Assembly: GCA_031310005.1 (NCBI GenBank)
Contig: CM062383.1
Coordinates: 2,852,001-2,916,000 of the forward strand
Source: Dactylellina haptotyla
Lineage: Eukaryota; Ascomycota; Orbiliomycetes; Orbiliales; Orbiliaceae
DNA length: 64,000 bases
Reading direction: 5' to 3'
Position 1 is the first letter of the stretch. The number at the start of each line of letters is the position of its first letter. The notes beneath the pieces were generated by a model, which did no database searches, had not been told where the DNA came from, and worked only from the letters and a program-made list of their open reading frames with translations. The translations under genes were made by a program, and so were the position numbers. Shown here piece by piece: positions 12,639-23,969 of the stretch.

Positions 12639-14001
12639 ATGTTGCTCCCACCGCTTTCAATTATACTATCATGGCCCAAACCAAACTATGAGAACCCTGA
12701 GCAGCAGGGCCACTTCATGGCCCCGCTTATTATTGTCATGATGGTTTTTTGTGGGATTGTAGTCTCGCTTCGACTATACGTTCGAGCGTTCATCCTCAAG
12801 GCTTTCAAAGCTGATGACTGGCTCATCATACTAGCTACGGTAAGTATTCTTGAGGATTTCTGGTTTGGAGATGCATTAACTAAAAATTCTTTCTCAGATA
12901 ACGGCAATGGCTGTCAGCATCACTTGCATCTTGTCAGAACCTGCTGGGGTGGGGATTCACATTTGGGATCTTCCCCAAGACAGAGTCAAAATGGTTCGGA
13001 TATGGTCTTTCGCGACCCAGTTGACATTCACCTGGGCTGTGAGCTTGACCAAAGTCTCGATCCTCCTCTTTTACTTCCGATTCTGTACTACCAGATCCTT
13101 CAAGGTCTCAATCTGGATCACGTTGGTATTCATCGTTGCTTGGACGATCACCTGGACATTTTTGATTATTTTCCAATGCGTCCCTGTCAGCGCTTATTGG
13201 AGACTACCGAGATCTGGCGACAAATGCATCACTCTCCAGAACGAGTTGCATTTGCTGCACGGAAGCACAAACCTTATTACCGATGTGCTAGTCCTACTGC
13301 TCCCGATACCAACAGTCTGGAGACTGCAGATGCCAACCAGGCAGAAGATCACACTCGTCGGAGTCTTCACTTTGGGCATTGTGTAAGTGTTCACCTTATC
13401 GAACGTCCCACATTAGATTGATAGGTGCTAATTTATATTCAGCGCTCCACTATCAGCAATCCTCCGCCTAATTTATATCCAGAAGGCCACAGTCTCATGG
13501 GATCAAAGCTGGTGGTGTATAGAACTTTGGATATACACCTCACTTGAGACGCATGTCGCGATCATCTGTGCTTCGATTCCTTCCCTCAAACCGCTCGCCA
13601 TCAAGATCTTCCCACGATTCGCCAGCTCCCATGGCTACTCCAATAACCTTACACCCATGGAGTTCAACAGCTCTGGTGCGGGCAGCAGTGCCGTTCGAGG
13701 TACTCATTCAAGAGCCCAAGCTGGGAACAGTAACCATAGCAGGGCGGAGCGGGCAGCAAAGGTTCGAAGCATCTATCCTCTCACAACGTTTGGTAAAGAC
13801 GAGAGAGGAGAGAGCCAAGAGAGTATTGTTGCCAATATCGGCGAGAGCAGAGGAAGCCTTGATATAATCACAAGCTTTTCTTCGGGTGGTACCCCTCCCA
13901 AAGCCCGGCCGAGGGTGGGAACGGTTGTAAAGACGACAGAGGTCACTCGCGATGTGACAATGCGGGACAAGAGGAGGCTCGGTGACGATAGGAACGTGTG
14001 A
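12639..14001 (+). CDS. PTH11-like / fungal rhodopsin-domain integral membrane protein
   Basis: Three exons, 12639-12839, 12898-13382 and 13443-14001, give 414 residues. Both introns (58 and 60 bases) have GTAAGT-type donors and keep frame. Seven hydrophobic segments span about residues 25-290. Family landmarks are FKADDWLIILAT at the end of helix 2, GVGIHIWDLP in the first outer loop, TLTKVSILLFYFR-like sequence (here LTKVSILLFYFR) in helix 4, LLPIPTVWRLQ before helix 6, and ETHVAIICASIPSLKPL at the end of helix 7. This is the SAT4/PTH11-type family, which includes the Magnaporthe surface sensor Pth11; many members have no known ligand. There is no N-terminal CFEM domain. The 120-residue cytoplasmic tail is Ser/Arg-rich and probably disordered. 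Confidence 0.9.
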
Positions 14002-16012
14002 AAGGGTCTCTACCACACGGTCCGTATTAGTCATTCAACCTTCCGCACCAGTACGTTTGAATTTCTGTTTATCTTGTGTTGCATCGCGTTGGCTCGAGGT
14101 TCCGCATCAAATCTCGCCACCGAATTTGCACTTTTGTTTTTGCAGCTTTTAGCCCTGTTTCAGGTTCCCGCGTGTCAGTTTGTGTATTCCAGTCTTTGGG
14201 GAGTTCCGTGTGTGCATTTCTTTCACTATTTTTGGCGAAAAACATTCGCAATTTGAAGGTTGGGTATACATCGGCCCTCCATGCATGTTTTATCTATCGG
14301 CGACTTTTACCCAGTGAAGGGGATAATGATATGTACGATGACACGATTGGTTTTTTAGTTTAGGAGGATATTTATGGGAATAATCTTAATCAAATACTTT
14401 AATGAGTTCTATGATGCAGACAAATTTTGAGGATCGTTTTCCTTGCTAATCATGCTTCGAAACGTATCGATATATCCCACAGCTACGAAATCATTGGATC
14501 GATCGGGGGGTGAGTATTGATATAATCTTGATATTGTCTAGACGTCTGAATATAGAAGGTGCCTCGTCATCATAGACGTGGTAGATGGTGTCTAGCAATA
14601 TATTCCGGTTCACAGGCAGCTGAGGTCTTTGTAATTCGAGATCTCGAAGATGAAAATTTTCGTAACCTCATGATGTAAATTGAGGGCTGCCTTGCGGCAT
14701 GCCTTGAATCCTCGCCAAAGCTGCCGCACTAGCCACCTCGCCAACGGAAATTGCTGACCTGCGCCATAATAGCACCTCCAATTATTACAAACTAAGCCTC
14801 AGGGCCAACAATTTTCTGCGAAGGTTTGGCGACCGAGGAATGAGGGGCACCACCCGAGTGAAGGATCGATCGGTAAGGTTTCCGAGCTCGAGCCCAACCC
14901 CACTGGTTTTCAATGTGATTAGAATACGAGAGATCATGAGTCTACGGAAGACCCTCTAGGCACGCCCTCAGTCGTCCGAGGAGCTGGACCATGCCTGTCC
15001 TGTTCTGCAAGTGTGCCGGAACCATGCCCTTCGCGCGCTAGCTTCCCCGCCCGACCCGCGTTGATTGGATGCATCTTTGGTGTTGCTTACCCCGAATGAG
15101 TCAAAACAGCAGCAACAACACAACCGCTGCTGTACGACTCATCCGCTGCAGATGTCATACAGAAAGTCGACATTTCGACAATTGGAAGGCTGGCGGGATT
15201 GGAGCATTTAAGGAGCGGGTTCCTCAGCTGGAGCTTCAATCGGATCCTTCATTATACGAACATCACAAGAAGAAAAGACCTCAAGTACAATAAGCACGGC
15301 AAAATGTTATAGCGCAGCACAAGATTTGTCAATTGACTTTCAAATTTAATATCAATTAACTTCATTAATGAGCGTGGTTGAGAATCGTAAAGCAGTTCAC
15401 GGAAACCGATTTCGTGCTTTTTACTCTATTTTCCGTTTTGGATTTTTGAAAGCCAATATGGCGAGAGACGACCCAATCCCTGAAAACCCCTTAATAGGGT
15501 CCGAAGAGTGAGTGCCCGCTTTTTCTCCGGCTTTTCAATTTATCCTGCCTTATCGATTACGAGATGTATATCAATCGCACGATAAAAGTAATCAGCCTCG
15601 TCGAGGCGGTTCCGTCTTAATGTGTGGCAATATTATCATGGTATCTTTTGATTATTCCCCACAGAGGTATTTTTGGTACACATCATCATTTCACTTCTGC
15701 GCTTTTGCTGGTCTTCCATTGGCTACCCGGCAAGCTGCAGGATGCTGTTAGAACAGTGCATATGACAAAGAAAAACAGAGTTCCATCGACGTGTACCCCA
15801 GTCTCTGAGAGAACCTGTAAATCTTTATAAGAAGCGACCCTTTCCGCACATTTCTAGCAAAGAAGGCTGTTGAATTCACCATCAGAGCTAACATCGAATC
15901 CTTTACTAGCTTGGCCGCTGCCAACGACTCAGCAACACGAGCAACCCAAAAACAGGCAGTAACCTGCTCCGAAGCATCTGAACCATCTACGGCTACCGAA
16001 ACGACAGAAACA
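14002..16012. other. Intergenic, no gene seen
   Basis: No recognisable coding sequence occurs. A branch-like GCTAAC followed by ACTAG (about 15888-15909) just before the zinc-finger gene could end a 5'-UTR intron, but no matching coding exon was found upstream. Confidence 0.5.
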
Positions 16013-18139
16013 ATGGCAGTAGAGGATATTCTTGCAGATTCAACCGTTCTCGTTATCCCAGCAGAGGATCAAGAGACCATCAAAAGCTTTTGGGTTGCTA
16101 CAGAAGGCATGGAGGACGACAAGAGAGCCGATTCGGCTGTCGATATCACCCTTCCAGAACCCCAGGAAGAGGTACGTGGCCGCACGGCCGAGGATATAAT
16201 GTCTGCTGTCGAAGCAGCCGTAATGGCCACGGCAGCAGTGGCGGAAGAAGCTTCTCCAGAGGCTTCTCCAGAGACCCCCGCAGAGACTACCGCACCGGCA
16301 GCGGAAACACCGGCGGCAGAACCTCAGACAGAAGCAGAGGCTCAGGCTACAGAGACACCAGCTGCGGAGACGCCAGCTGCGGAGACAACAGCGACAGAGA
16401 CGCCAGTTACGGAGACGCCAGCAACAGAAACACCAGCTACGGAAACACCAGCAGCACCAGCTGCCAATGCCGAAGAACAAGTGGCAACTCCTCCAGCTCC
16501 TCCAGCTCCTCCAGTTCATCGCAACGAAGTCCCGTTCCGAAAGAGCTGTGCCACATGTTCTAACCACGAGTGGCGAACAAGATGCTGGGCAGGCTCGTGC
16601 TACGCATGCGGTGACCCCTTCGTTAAGATGTTTGAGGACGAAATCGATAATGAAGAATTGAGAGCGAAAGTTGTAGAAGCAGAGCGCCCTGCATGCAATC
16701 CTGGCGAAGAGGAGACCGCCTATTGCAAGTCCTGTTTGATCGATTGGTTCGATAACTGCATCGCGTGGCCACACAGAGAGCCACTCCCTAAGACGGAGAA
16801 CCACCCGATGCTCCCAATCCTCAAGCCTTTTGTCTCCGAAGGTTACGTTCATATGTTGAACCAGATCCAGAAATACTGGGATGATAAGGAGAAGCTCTTC
16901 TGTCCTGTTCCAAGCTGTTCTACTTATATTCCTCGAGAGAATTATATGGTCACCAGAGAAGTTGAGGTGAAGGTGCCAGTAGTCAAGCCAGTTGAAGAGA
17001 AGAAGGAAGAAAAGACAGAAGAGACTACGACTACTGAAGCCCAGACTGAGGGACAGAACACAGAGACACCAGCAGCACCAAACACAGAAGCCAACGCGGA
17101 GGCTGTTACCGAACCAGCAGCTCCAGTCGCAGAGCCTGAGGAAACGCCAACTGCAAACGAGATTGCCGCTCCCACGGTCATTGAGACGACCACCGCAGAG
17201 ACTGCCATTGAGACTGCCACTGAGACTGCCGCGGAGACTACCGCTGAGACCGCCGCTGAGACTGCTGTTGAGACTGCTGCTGAGACTACCACAGAGGCAG
17301 TGGCACAGGCGACAAATGAGACCGCTGAGGTTGTTACTGAAACCTCCAACGAGGCTGCTCCGGAGACAACCGTTGAAGATAAAAAGGAGGAGGAGGCTGC
17401 GCCGGAGCCAGAATTTGAGACCATAATGGTTGAGAAGGAGCTCAAGTCTCAACTTACAATCTGCCCATCTGCTTCTTGCAGAACCCCAATTTGCACTCTA
17501 TGCAAGTCTCACTTCCACGGCCTCGATACTCCTTGCCCATCCCGAACCTCCTTCTACAAGGAATTCATGCTTGCTAAGTACGCGAATCCCGAGCCAAAGA
17601 AGGAAGAAGGCGAGGAAGGTGGTGAAAATAATGACAGCAACGACGACGAGGATGAGTATGATGAAGACGGGGAATACGAAGAGTACCCGAATCGATTCCG
17701 ACAGTGCGTGAACTGCCAGAATCTAGTTGCGCGCCACACTGGATGTGACCACATGACTTGCGCGTGTGGATTCGCTTTCTGCTTCTACTGCGGTGGAGCC
17801 TACGGCCAGTACCACTCTTGCATTTCTCCAGACGAGTACAAGGAAGGAACGGGAGTTGGTGGTATCAAGATTACGAATGAAGATGGATTTTTGGATGAGG
17901 GCGCAGAGGTTGTCGTGAACGTGATGGGACTCTTACCAAAGGAAGAGGAAGTAACCAAGGTGGAGAAGTTCCTTGAGGTCGTGGAATTCATGGAGGAAGA
18001 GAAGACGAAGAAGTCATGGAAGGTGAAGGCTGAGATAACGGTGGAGACCGAGAGACAGGATGTTGAGAAGCTTCTTACTACGGAGGAAGCAGAAAGATTG
18101 GCAAAGCCAATGAAGAACTGGAAGGGAAAGTATTACTGA
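16013..18139 (+). CDS. RBR/IBR-type zinc-finger protein with long Glu/Thr/Ala-rich insertion
   Basis: A single exon of 708 residues from the ATG at 16013; the frame is open further upstream but has no earlier ATG. Residues about 70-170 are low complexity, with repeated ETPA/AETP units. A first cysteine cluster starts at Cys179 (KSCATCSNHEWRTRC). Around 285-312 an IBR-like half reads LFCPVPSCSTYI. An Ala/Glu/Thr-rich insert of about 155 residues (318-475) then separates it from the second half, LTICPSASCRTPICTLC. From Cys565 a RING2-like module reads CVNCQNLVARHTGCDHMTC followed by CGFAFCFYCGG; the Cys in HTGCDH aligns with the active Cys of RBR E3 ubiquitin ligases. Ubiquitin ligase activity is therefore plausible. 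The first RING is not canonical. The cysteine pattern is seen; the activity is inferred. Confidence 0.8.
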   Translation: MAVEDILADSTVLVIPAEDQETIKSFWVATEGMEDDKRADSAVDITLPEPQEEVRGRTAEDIMSAVEAAVMATAAVAEEASPEASPETPAETTAPAAETPAAEPQTEAEAQATETPAAETPAAETTATETPVTETPATETPATETPAAPAANAEEQVATPPAPPAPPVHRNEVPFRKSCATCSNHEWRTRCWAGSCYACGDPFVKMFEDEIDNEELRAKVVEAERPACNPGEEETAYCKSCLIDWFDNCIAWPHREPLPKTENHPMLPILKPFVSEGYVHMLNQIQKYWDDKEKLFCPVPSCSTYIPRENYMVTREVEVKVPVVKPVEEKKEEKTEETTTTEAQTEGQNTETPAAPNTEANAEAVTEPAAPVAEPEETPTANEIAAPTVIETTTAETAIETATETAAETTAETAAETAVETAAETTTEAVAQATNETAEVVTETSNEAAPETTVEDKKEEEAAPEPEFETIMVEKELKSQLTICPSASCRTPICTLCKSHFHGLDTPCPSRTSFYKEFMLAKYANPEPKKEEGEEGGENNDSNDDEDEYDEDGEYEEYPNRFRQCVNCQNLVARHTGCDHMTCACGFAFCFYCGGAYGQYHSCISPDEYKEGTGVGGIKITNEDGFLDEGAEVVVNVMGLLPKEEEVTKVEKFLEVVEFMEEEKTKKSWKVKAEITVETERQDVEKLLTTEEAERLAKPMKNWKGKYY
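17164..17310 (+). repeat. Coding minisatellite, GAGACTGCC-type units
   Basis: Nine- to twelve-base units built on GAGACTGCC(GCT/ACT) repeat imperfectly and encode ETAAETT-type residues within the zinc-finger protein. A related ACACCAGC-type array lies at about 16300-16450. Their purine strand bias also keeps the opposite strand open. Confidence 0.8.
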
Positions 18140-18484
18140 ATGTTTTTTGATTTCTTCCGCATTTCCTCCTTTTTTATTCCGAATGTTCCTTCCCTTCAAA
18201 TTTTTCATCTTTTTTCCGTTCTTGACCTGTGTTCATATTTTACAATTTTCTCTTGCATTTTGTATTGATTTCCTTAAGCAGTTTTATCGCATCTTATAGT
18301 AAGTCCAGCGCATGATATGGTTTGGCGTTCTACAGGGAGTTGTTTGGAACTTGGAATCTATTTTCGCGCTTAGCTATAGTTTGTACATCTAATTTATAAA
18401 TATGTTTTTTCTTCTTTTGAATAACTCTTGCCCCGTAACCTTTTGAAAACTTTTTGCAAGTGAATTGAAAGTGCAGCTTAGTAT
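18140..18484. other. Convergent 3' spacer
   Basis: This 345-base, T-rich stretch lies between the stops of two convergent genes. It holds only their 3' untranslated regions; no gene is seen. Confidence 0.7.
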
Positions 18485-19450
18485 TTATCTTCGACCGAAA
18501 ATATAGCTGCGCCATTTGCGTGTAACACCACCATTCATTTCAATTTCTTCACTCTCCAGTCGCAAATATTGAAATCTATGAGGGAACCAAACCAGAAAAG
18601 TATACTGAACCACTACCATGAGCGCAGCGTCAAACACATAGCCTGGCCATTCTGTCGTCAACAAGTAAGAATCCACACCCATAATGTACTCAATCACACG
18701 GAACACGGATCGGATCATAATGAGAACGCTGCAGGCATAGAGCATCTTCAACCCCTGTCTCCATGGAACATCCGGCTCCTGTTCTGATCCGTTCGCTATT
18801 CCCTTTCGCATCCGTCTATGGAACATGAGCGCGACGATGACGAAGAAACCAAAAACGATCAACTGGATAAATAGACCAGCTGTTATAATGGCTTCTCCGA
18901 TAGACTTTGTCTTATCCTTCGTCGTAAGACTGACGGCGTTGCCTTGTACCGTGAGCGAGAGTATATCGCCGGCCACGAATATCTTGGTCAACCTCGTGGG
19001 ACGAACAATAGAGAGGTGGCCGGCGCGCGCGCTACTAACAAGACGCCCGAGTACCATGTATATCGAGGCGGCATAGAAGACCGGTGCGAGAAGGATAAAT
19101 GTGCTCTGGACAACATATGCACCAATAAGGTTGGTGTTCCAGTGGCAGTATATACGTGCACCGTAACCGATAACTTGGACTGAGGAGAACGAAAGGATTA
19201 GAACAAGAACTCGCTGAAGATATCTGCACGGTATTGCAGAAATACACCAGTTTAAGAGGACTGGGAACCACTTACAGAATCCACCGACCGCGAAGACTAT
19301 ACAGTACCAGGTCTTGGTCTTGTAAATGCGCCAAGAGAGTGCGGCTGTCGCCACTCCGAATAGAAAGAGAAATACCAGTGCGATCGGAACAGAGGGTAGG
19401 AACTTCCAAAGATAATAGTCGGTTCCGTCGACGGGTTTAAGCTGTGCCAT
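18485..19450 (-). CDS. RTA1-like lipid-translocating/resistance membrane protein
   Basis: Two exons on the minus strand, 19450-19276 and 19179-18485, give 289 residues. A 96-base intron (donor GTAAGT, acceptor CTCAG) must be removed: joining restores GGFFQVIGYGAR, the RTA1 signature, whereas reading through inserts 32 unrelated residues. The start at 19450 (MAQLKPVDGTDYYLW) puts the typical YYLWxFxPS sequence near the N-terminus; an ATG 66 bases upstream would add an atypical leader. Seven helices are expected, with APVFYAASIYMVLGR and MIRSVFRVIEYI as further landmarks. Yeast RTA1 overexpression gives resistance to 7-aminocholesterol and relatives include the sphingoid-base exporter Rsb1. Plasma-membrane location is inferred. 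Confidence 0.9.
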   Translation of the reverse strand: MAQLKPVDGTDYYLWKFLPSVPIALVFLFLFGVATAALSWRIYKTKTWYCIVFAVGGFCKWFPVLLNWCISAIPCRYLQRVLVLILSFSSVQVIGYGARIYCHWNTNLIGAYVVQSTFILLAPVFYAASIYMVLGRLVSSARAGHLSIVRPTRLTKIFVAGDILSLTVQGNAVSLTTKDKTKSIGEAIITAGLFIQLIVFGFFVIVALMFHRRMRKGIANGSEQEPDVPWRQGLKMLYACSVLIMIRSVFRVIEYIMGVDSYLLTTEWPGYVFDAALMVVVQYTFLVWFPHRFQYLRLESEEIEMNGGVTRKWRSYIFGRR

Positions 19451-20298
19451 AATATCGTCAAATTCCGCACTGGCTTTCAAAATATGTCGGCTGTCTGTGT
19501 AATTTGTGCTTAACAAAAATGATAGGAATTATATAAATTTATTAAGAGAAAAATAATTTATCAGAGGTTTTAGAGAAAAATAGTAGATCTCGAGGGAAAG
19601 AATAGATTTAGAGAATAAAAACGTCGATGCCGCTCCTCAGTATAATATCGATATTGTTATTTGAGAGTGATTCCAGTCGAACCCCTAAAACAGATATGGC
19701 AGATATTTATATCAAATTTTCAATGGTATCAGTAAGCTTGTTGAAAAACATTGTTATAGAAGTTTTATACACCTTCACTCAATTGAGCTATTCAACTAGA
19801 TTTGAAAGAGCCCCAATTTCCTTATGATGTTGACCTTTACGCGTACAGCCCGTTTTGGCTTGATGCCAAGTGCTGGCCAATTTCGGCTTAGTGTACGCGT
19901 ATAGAAGGATTTTGGGACTAGCGCAAGACCCTTGTGGGTCCAAAAGGGCTGCGGACGCAGTTTCGGAAAAACAACACTCCGCTGTAGCTGGCAGAAGGAA
20001 CAGCACCATAGCTAAGTACTTAAAGCCTGGATAGAATCTCGGTCAATCGGGGGTTATCAGCAAAGCGGCCATAGGAACAACGTACATTAGTTTATCGAGT
20101 TTTCTTTTCTACCTTTACCAACTTTTTGTCGTCCAAATTTCAAGGAATTATATGGTCTGTCCTCATCAAGCGCCAGGAAGGTATTGAAATTAAACATTAT
20201 TTTACTATACAGTATTTTAGTCTAATTGGCTACCATAGGGCATACAATGCGTTCTCAAAATGCATTTTTCTTTATTGCCTTCCGACATTGTTGTTATT
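19451..20298. other. Intergenic, AT-rich, no gene seen
   Basis: The first 170 bases are very AT-rich and lie just upstream of the RTA1-like start. The rest has no recognisable coding sequence or RNA gene. Confidence 0.6.
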
Positions 20299-21571
20299 TT
20301 ATAACTCTTCGAGAGCCCGTTTTGGGAATTCTAGCCATTGATGCCAGTCAGGACCCAGCGTGTCCCATATCGATTCGATAATGAACCGACCACTTGTCTC
20401 CCCAATAAGCCAGAATTGTCTACCACAGTGCAGTATTACAGCATAATGTGCAAGGATAGCAAGGGCTTCAGGTTGGCGTTGGCGCAGCAGATCCACGTAA
20501 TATGGTGGAACCATAATCGGCCATCCGAAAACTACGGACATTCGAGGTTTCTTTCCATCCCATGCGTTAACGTCAAATCCCTGTTGAAGGATGAACACTG
20601 CATCCAGATACGCTTGTTTCGCAGATGGGGCTAAGTTCCGAACACTTATCATCTCTCGGAGCCCATCGCACTCCAACCCTGTAGGCTCCGGAAGCTCCAA
20701 TAGGAGCTGTGACATTTTGACGCCGGGCGCCAATTCCATCTCTCGTAGATGACCCAAGTTGCCAACAACAGCTATCACACCACGATAGACACCAACGTCA
20801 TGCGTGAACCGTTCAACAAAACCCTCTAGAGTGTCTCGATGGTAATACAAGGCTTCGCAGAATAAGTGGGCAGCGACAGCTGAGGAGAAGAGAAACATGG
20901 CTGCGAAATTGGTAGCCGCAACTTCTAAAACCGGGTGACTTTCGTGAAAAAGTGATATCGCCCGGCTTTGTAAGCCGGTAGCATAGTCGAGGTACCGTCT
21001 TCGAGACTCCTCCTTTCTGATACTGAGATACAACGCAGAAATCGCCAGTATCTGGTGCATCAGATAAGGCGTTGTGTGGGCGTATTTCATATAAATCTCC
21101 CCAGGCACGGTCATCAACTCATCTTTCAGCGCTTGGTGAGAAAGAAAATCCTCGGTTGAGAGATTCTGGTATAGTTCGAGATGAGCCATGTTTACATCGT
21201 ACGGATCATCGGTTTTCCGTTGGTCTCCTATGTCCGCAGAATATAGACTTGCGGATGGTGTCGAAGCCGTTGTCGAGTGGCCGGCCGTTGAAACAGAACT
21301 CGACCTCGGCGCCGCAGCGGAGGGAGATATACTGGGCGAAGCAGTGGAGAAGACAGGCACGATGTACGGCTCGTCACCACTTAAGAACGAGCATCGTATC
21401 TCTGCTGCACCACAGTTGGCGCACACAGGGTGTGTTTCGTCGCACTTCCGAGAACAGTCAGCAACCTGGGCAAGGAGCCATGTACGCGGATAATCTTACT
21501 CTTATATGCCGCCGTTTGCACTCTAAGCACCCGTTTCGGGATTTTCTATGATACCGACGAGATCGAGGCAT
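20299..21571 (-). CDS. Zn2Cys6 transcription factor, UPC2-like (sterol uptake control type)
   Basis: Two minus-strand exons, 21571-21500 and 21444-20299, give 405 residues. The 55-base intron splits the zinc cluster: exon 1 ends CLECKRRHIR and exon 2 resumes CDETHPVCANCGAAEIRC, giving C15-x2-C18-x6-C25-x6-C32-x2-C35-x6-C42, a complete binuclear cluster. The basic lead-in RYHRKSRNGC is typical of the UPC2/ECM22-like group. Residues 50-100 are Ser/Thr-rich, followed by a helical fungal regulatory region (LELYQNLSTEDF, then YLMHQILAISALYLS) that fits the group's usual C-terminal domain. It should bind DNA in the nucleus. The next gene downstream is the RTA1-like membrane protein on the same strand; UPC2 and RTA1 both connect to sterol-active drugs in yeasts, but regulation here is only a guess. 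Confidence 0.9.
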
Positions 21572-22422
21572 TGGATCCCCCACTACCAGCTCGATTTTAG
21601 CTATTGAGAGGGATAAAACCAATTGGCCAAACGCGCATAACGTTACACTCACCTTGGGTATTTGATCCTGAAAACTGAAATAGCGGCGAAGTGATCAGGA
21701 TCAAATCGTAGATATATTGGGGTTATACGTATATACACGTTTGGATTTCCAGAGTAACGTTGGTGCTCTCGTAATCCCGTAACCTATTCCACATGTAGCG
21801 AATAGTCCCAGTTAAATAAAGGCAATGTAGAACCACCGGTGGTGCACCGCCAGCCAGCCAACACGCACCTCCGAAATGCGCCTTAGGGATATCATCATCG
21901 CGGGGCATTAAAATTAAGGCTACGAACATTGAAAACACCAATGTCTGCTTTTTAGATCACAGCCATTGAGGCCGCGGACGCGTATGCGTTGTTTGTGAGG
22001 CTTTCCTTGGCTTCTTGGCTCAAACCAGGGCCACTGCGCAGGAACACGCGTGGATGCTGACTCAACCCCTCCAACTCCCGCTGCTGACGTTGAAAGTGGG
22101 GTACGCCTGTACCCGGCCTGAGCTCAAGCAATGAAATGAGTTGCTCTTTGGCAGGATCCAGGGTTTCTTTGGTCAGACTTAGATTAGATATTAGGCTCGG
22201 GTTGCCCGTATACGCGTATCGGTTTCCTATTTCTAGCAGTCAAACCACCAAGCCCCAAACCGCCGACGAATGACTTAGCGGCTGTGATATTAAATTTACA
22301 CCTTCAAGACAGATCTAAACGTTATAAATCAACCCAGAACGGATAGTACCCCTTGCATGGTTGCATCGATCTCGGCGCCTTCCATTCTAGTCGCATAGTC
22401 TTCCAATTTCGCACTCACCCGA
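21572..22422. other. Divergent promoter region, no gene seen
   Basis: This lies between the divergently transcribed Zn2Cys6 gene and F-box-like gene. Only short frames without recognisable sequence are present. Confidence 0.6.
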
Positions 22423-23559
22423 ATGGATTCAACTATATCACACGACCCCGTCCCCCAATCTTCCCCCTCAGAGGGGAAACCATATCTCCTTATTATCCCA
22501 CCTGAGGTTCGAGAGATAATATACTCTTATCTCTTTGATCTCTGCCAACTACCTACAGAAATTGTCGCGGACTCCACGCCACCGGATCCAGAAACCGTAA
22601 CCGATCTAAAATCTCAGGAATACATCAAAGTATTTTACCCAGATACCTTTCCAAAGTACACCTTACTTCCCATTCTGCAGAGTTGTCGCAAAATTCGTGC
22701 CGAATTTCAAGACTTCTTAGATCGACTGCAGAAATACGAGTCGAAAATTACAGAGCCTGGAACAGAACACAGAGGATTTCGGTACACACTTAACGTTCAA
22801 GCGTTTCGCGGCTCAATATACCCCAGTTGGGGTGCTTTGGCTCTTCCACTAGAGGAACCGTATAACATCATAGAAGAATTATGGGTTAACTACAAGGTCA
22901 TGGAATCCACGGAGCGTAACGGAGGCCGCTTCTATGGGTGCGGCGGCATGGGCTACGAGAGCTACGGACTCTTCGATCTCTGCAATTTATTCTACTTCCA
23001 TGGGCCCCAAGGCTTCCATATTCCAACAATCAATGGACCACCCATCCCCCCCACCGGGGAACTACCTCTCGACGGAGGAAGATGCAAACCGAAAGTGAAG
23101 AGACTGGTATTTAATATCTCGTTTGAATATAGTGAGGCGTGTCAAAAGACCGTTGAATCATTGAAGCGTGATATCGCTGCTGGTCAGACAGACTTGCAGA
23201 AGGAGCTGGATAAACATTTACTCAGCCGAGTCGACACTGAATACCGCGCTCTCTCATATGGGGTCAGCAACTGGTTCTCTATATTATCGTATTCAGGTTA
23301 TTTTGATGGCTGGGTTGAAAAAATAGACATACTTCATGATGGTGTTGCAGAATGGGAACCTGTTTTTGCGGATTCTGTTAACGGCCAAGTGAGAAAGGCA
23401 ACGTCCCATGAGCCGGTGTCTTTTGACATCCCCAACGGATTCCACAAAAATCCAGATTGGAAGCCCTCCTCGGAATATGAGTCCTATGACTACCATTGGG
23501 GTCCTAAAGAACTCTTTCGCAGGAAACCTCAAGACTTAGCAATTCCGGAGCAGCAATAA
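22423..23559 (+). CDS. F-box-like / 2EXR-type fungal protein of unknown function
   Basis: A single exon of 378 residues. Near the N-terminus (about 23-42) LLIIPPEVREIIYSYLFDLC matches the short Leu-Pro-x-Glu-hRxxIY helix that opens many fungal F-box-like and 2EXR-domain proteins; LPILQSCRKIRAEF at about 82-95 is the usual next element (hLxxCrxIrxE). The rest is a globular region rich in Tyr, Trp and Gly with no catalytic motif. Such proteins occur in large, variable families in filamentous fungi and a few recruit targets to SCF ubiquitin ligases. No signal peptide or membrane segment is visible. Function is not assigned. Confidence 0.75.
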   Translation: MDSTISHDPVPQSSPSEGKPYLLIIPPEVREIIYSYLFDLCQLPTEIVADSTPPDPETVTDLKSQEYIKVFYPDTFPKYTLLPILQSCRKIRAEFQDFLDRLQKYESKITEPGTEHRGFRYTLNVQAFRGSIYPSWGALALPLEEPYNIIEELWVNYKVMESTERNGGRFYGCGGMGYESYGLFDLCNLFYFHGPQGFHIPTINGPPIPPTGELPLDGGRCKPKVKRLVFNISFEYSEACQKTVESLKRDIAAGQTDLQKELDKHLLSRVDTEYRALSYGVSNWFSILSYSGYFDGWVEKIDILHDGVAEWEPVFADSVNGQVRKATSHEPVSFDIPNGFHKNPDWKPSSEYESYDYHWGPKELFRRKPQDLAIPEQQ

Positions 23560-23969
23560 CTATTATATCTATATAGTGCCATCGAGCTGTTAGGAATCTT
23601 TATTTACTAGAAGTAGATCAAGTAACCAATGGAATTTATTGCAAACTACCTCCGAAGTTCGATTTCATCAGTGACCCAATAAATATCTACTACAATTATA
23701 ATATAAATTAAATATGTCTCCAAGTTTACCCGAACAATTCTCTAACCTACAAACTCTATTCTAAAACTTGGCCCCATGCCGTCCTAAGCGATATGCTTAT
23801 TTCTAGCCTCAAGAAAAAAGTAAAAATAGGATACATGGGTTTGAAGAAACTTGTTTCGAGAGTTAACAGTTGAAAGGCTTGTTCTGGACCTCGGGTTCTT
23901 CTCGGTTGTGGTTATTGAGCAACGAAGTTCCGGCCAACCAAAGAGCCTCAGTTATTCCGATACGAAAGT
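23560..23969. other. Convergent 3' spacer, no gene seen
   Basis: AT-rich sequence lies between the stop of the F-box-like gene and the stop of the small secreted protein gene. Confidence 0.65.

Noticed and set aside
16040-17452. 470-codon open frame on the minus strand opposite the zinc-finger gene
   Set aside because: It is Leu/Ser/Cys/Arg-rich low complexity produced by the GAG/ACT-biased codons of the gene on the other strand, which has clear domains.
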